Shown here: piece by piece, positions 63,392 to 64,000 of the stretch
Numbering within the stretch: position 1 is the first letter of the stretch
How the letters are laid out: each line of letters begins with the position of its first letter
NCBI RefSeq assembly: GCF_024753245.1
Contig: NZ_JANUGX010000010.1
Location: forward strand, 62,001-126,000
Length of the DNA stretch: 64,000 bases
Source: Massilia norwichensis
GTDB lineage: Bacteria; Pseudomonadota; Gammaproteobacteria; Burkholderiales; Burkholderiaceae_D
Reading direction: 5' to 3'
Position numbers and translations under genes: made by a program
Notes under the pieces: model-generated
The model's input: only the letters and a program-made list of their open reading frames with translations
Told to the model about the DNA's origin: nothing
Database searches by the model: none

Positions 63392-64000
63392 ATGCACCTC
63401 AATCCGATCCAGCTGTTCGACACCGAATCCTCGACCTTCACCTACATCCTCGCCGCGCCGGGCAGCCCGGAGGCCGTCATCATCGACCCGGTCGACCGGC
63501 ACTGGGAACGCGACCTGCGCCACCTCGAACGGCTCGGCCTGAAGCTGGCTTATGTGCTCGAGACGCACGCCCACGCCGACCACGTCACCTCGGCCGGCAA
63601 GCTGCGCGAGCTGACCGGCGCCACGGCGGCGGTGCCGAGCGGCTGCGGGATCGCCACTGCGGAAACCCAGCTCAACGACGGCGACACGATCCGCTTCGGC
63701 GCCGGCGAGACGATCGCGGTCCTGCATACGCCGGGCCACACGGCCGGCAGCATGTGCTACGTCTGGCGCGGCAATGTCTTCACCGGCGACACGCTGCTGA
63801 TCGACGGCTGCGGCCGCACCGACTTCCAGAGCGGCAGCGCCGACGCGCTGTACGACAGCGTGACCGGCAAACTGTTCGCGCTGCCCGACGACAGCCGCAT
63901 GTGGCCGGGCCACGACTACAAGGGCCAGTCGGTCTCCACGATCGGCTGGGAAAAGCGCCACAACGCCCGCCTCGCGGATCGCAGCCGCGAAGCCTTCGTC
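63392..64000 (+). CDS. ETHE1-like persulfide dioxygenase (MBL fold, 3' partial)
   Basis: Starts at ATG 63392 and is open for 203 codons to the window edge, so only the C-terminus is missing. Metallo-beta-lactamase fold of the ETHE1 group: IQLFDTESSTFTYIL, metal-ligand motif LETHAHADHVTSAG (about 55-68), HTPGHTAGSMCY, TGDTLLIDGCGRTDFQSGSA and WPGHDYKGQSVSTI. The GCGRTDFQ and HDYKG elements mark persulfide dioxygenases, which use one iron and O2 to turn glutathione persulfide into sulfite and glutathione. In BigR operons this gene is called blh. It completes a sulfide detoxification unit with the TauE/SafE permease. Confidence 0.92.
   Translation, partial: MHLNPIQLFDTESSTFTYILAAPGSPEAVIIDPVDRHWERDLRHLERLGLKLAYVLETHAHADHVTSAGKLRELTGATAAVPSGCGIATAETQLNDGDTIRFGAGETIAVLHTPGHTAGSMCYVWRGNVFTGDTLLIDGCGRTDFQSGSADALYDSVTGKLFALPDDSRMWPGHDYKGQSVSTIGWEKRHNARLADRSREAFV

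Overview
The window is high-GC bacterial chromosome, densely packed and free of mobile elements, tRNA or rRNA genes and CRISPR arrays. Gene content (Tat-exported glycoside hydrolases, a large TonB-dependent receptor, a Weimberg xylose pathway, a BigR-type sulfur operon) and codon bias suggest a polysaccharide-degrading betaproteobacterium, most likely Oxalobacteraceae (Massilia/Telluria/Duganella group). The genus is an inference from family content only.

Layout. (1) 1-4731: plus-strand organosulfur uptake operon: MetQ-like binding protein (5' end missing), SnaA/DszA-type flavin monooxygenase, and an SsuA/SsuC/SsuB-like ABC transporter. (2) 4750-18854: mixed metabolism and envelope genes: Zn-dependent alcohol dehydrogenase, FAD oxidoreductase fused to a Rieske domain, APC permease, an apparently exported methyltransferase, an AI-2E/PerM transporter with a long C-terminal extension, a membrane-anchored patatin-like protein, a BNR-repeat secreted protein, a Rieske oxygenase and a polysaccharide deacetylase. 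(3) 18933-31731: a probable xyloglucan locus: GH9 endoglucanase and tryptophan-halogenase-like protein (plus strand); GH35 beta-galactosidase, GH31 alpha-xylosidase (frameshifted in a 6-base C run) and CE2-like acetylesterase (minus-strand operon); and a 1022-aa TonB-dependent receptor. (4) 31831-47582: alpha-ketoglutarate semialdehyde dehydrogenase, an SGNH esterase, and an 11-kb minus-strand operon GH3-xylX-xylB-xylC-xylD-xylF-xylG-xylH, then a LacI-family regulator. With the aldehyde dehydrogenase this is a complete Weimberg route from xylose to 2-oxoglutarate plus an ABC xylose importer. (5) 47749-61118: xylan and mannan enzymes: GH67, GH10, GH1, an MFS transporter, and a minus-strand operon GH43-GH3-(GH5 mannanase/acetylesterase fusion). 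(6) 61340-64000: BigR-type persulfide sensor, two YeeE/YedE proteins, a TauE/SafE permease and an ETHE1-like persulfide dioxygenase cut by the window end.

Two operator classes tie regions 3-5 together. Class A is a perfect palindrome ATGAAATCGATTTCAT, identical before the GH9 and GH1 genes, with its 12-bp core before GH67 and a 14/16 variant before the TonB receptor. Class B resembles the xyl-box (TGTTAGCGCAACCA) and lies before the GH3-Weimberg operon, the GH43 operon and GH67. The inferred picture is outer-membrane import of xylan/xyloglucan oligosaccharides, periplasmic trimming to xylose and other sugars, ABC import of xylose and oxidation to 2-oxoglutarate, with two regulators coordinating hemicellulose use. 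Only one LacI-family regulator lies in the window, so the second must be elsewhere.

The only stretch over 300 bases without a convincing gene is 28108-28662. It holds predicted promoters, operator-like sites and a doubtful 34-codon ORF.
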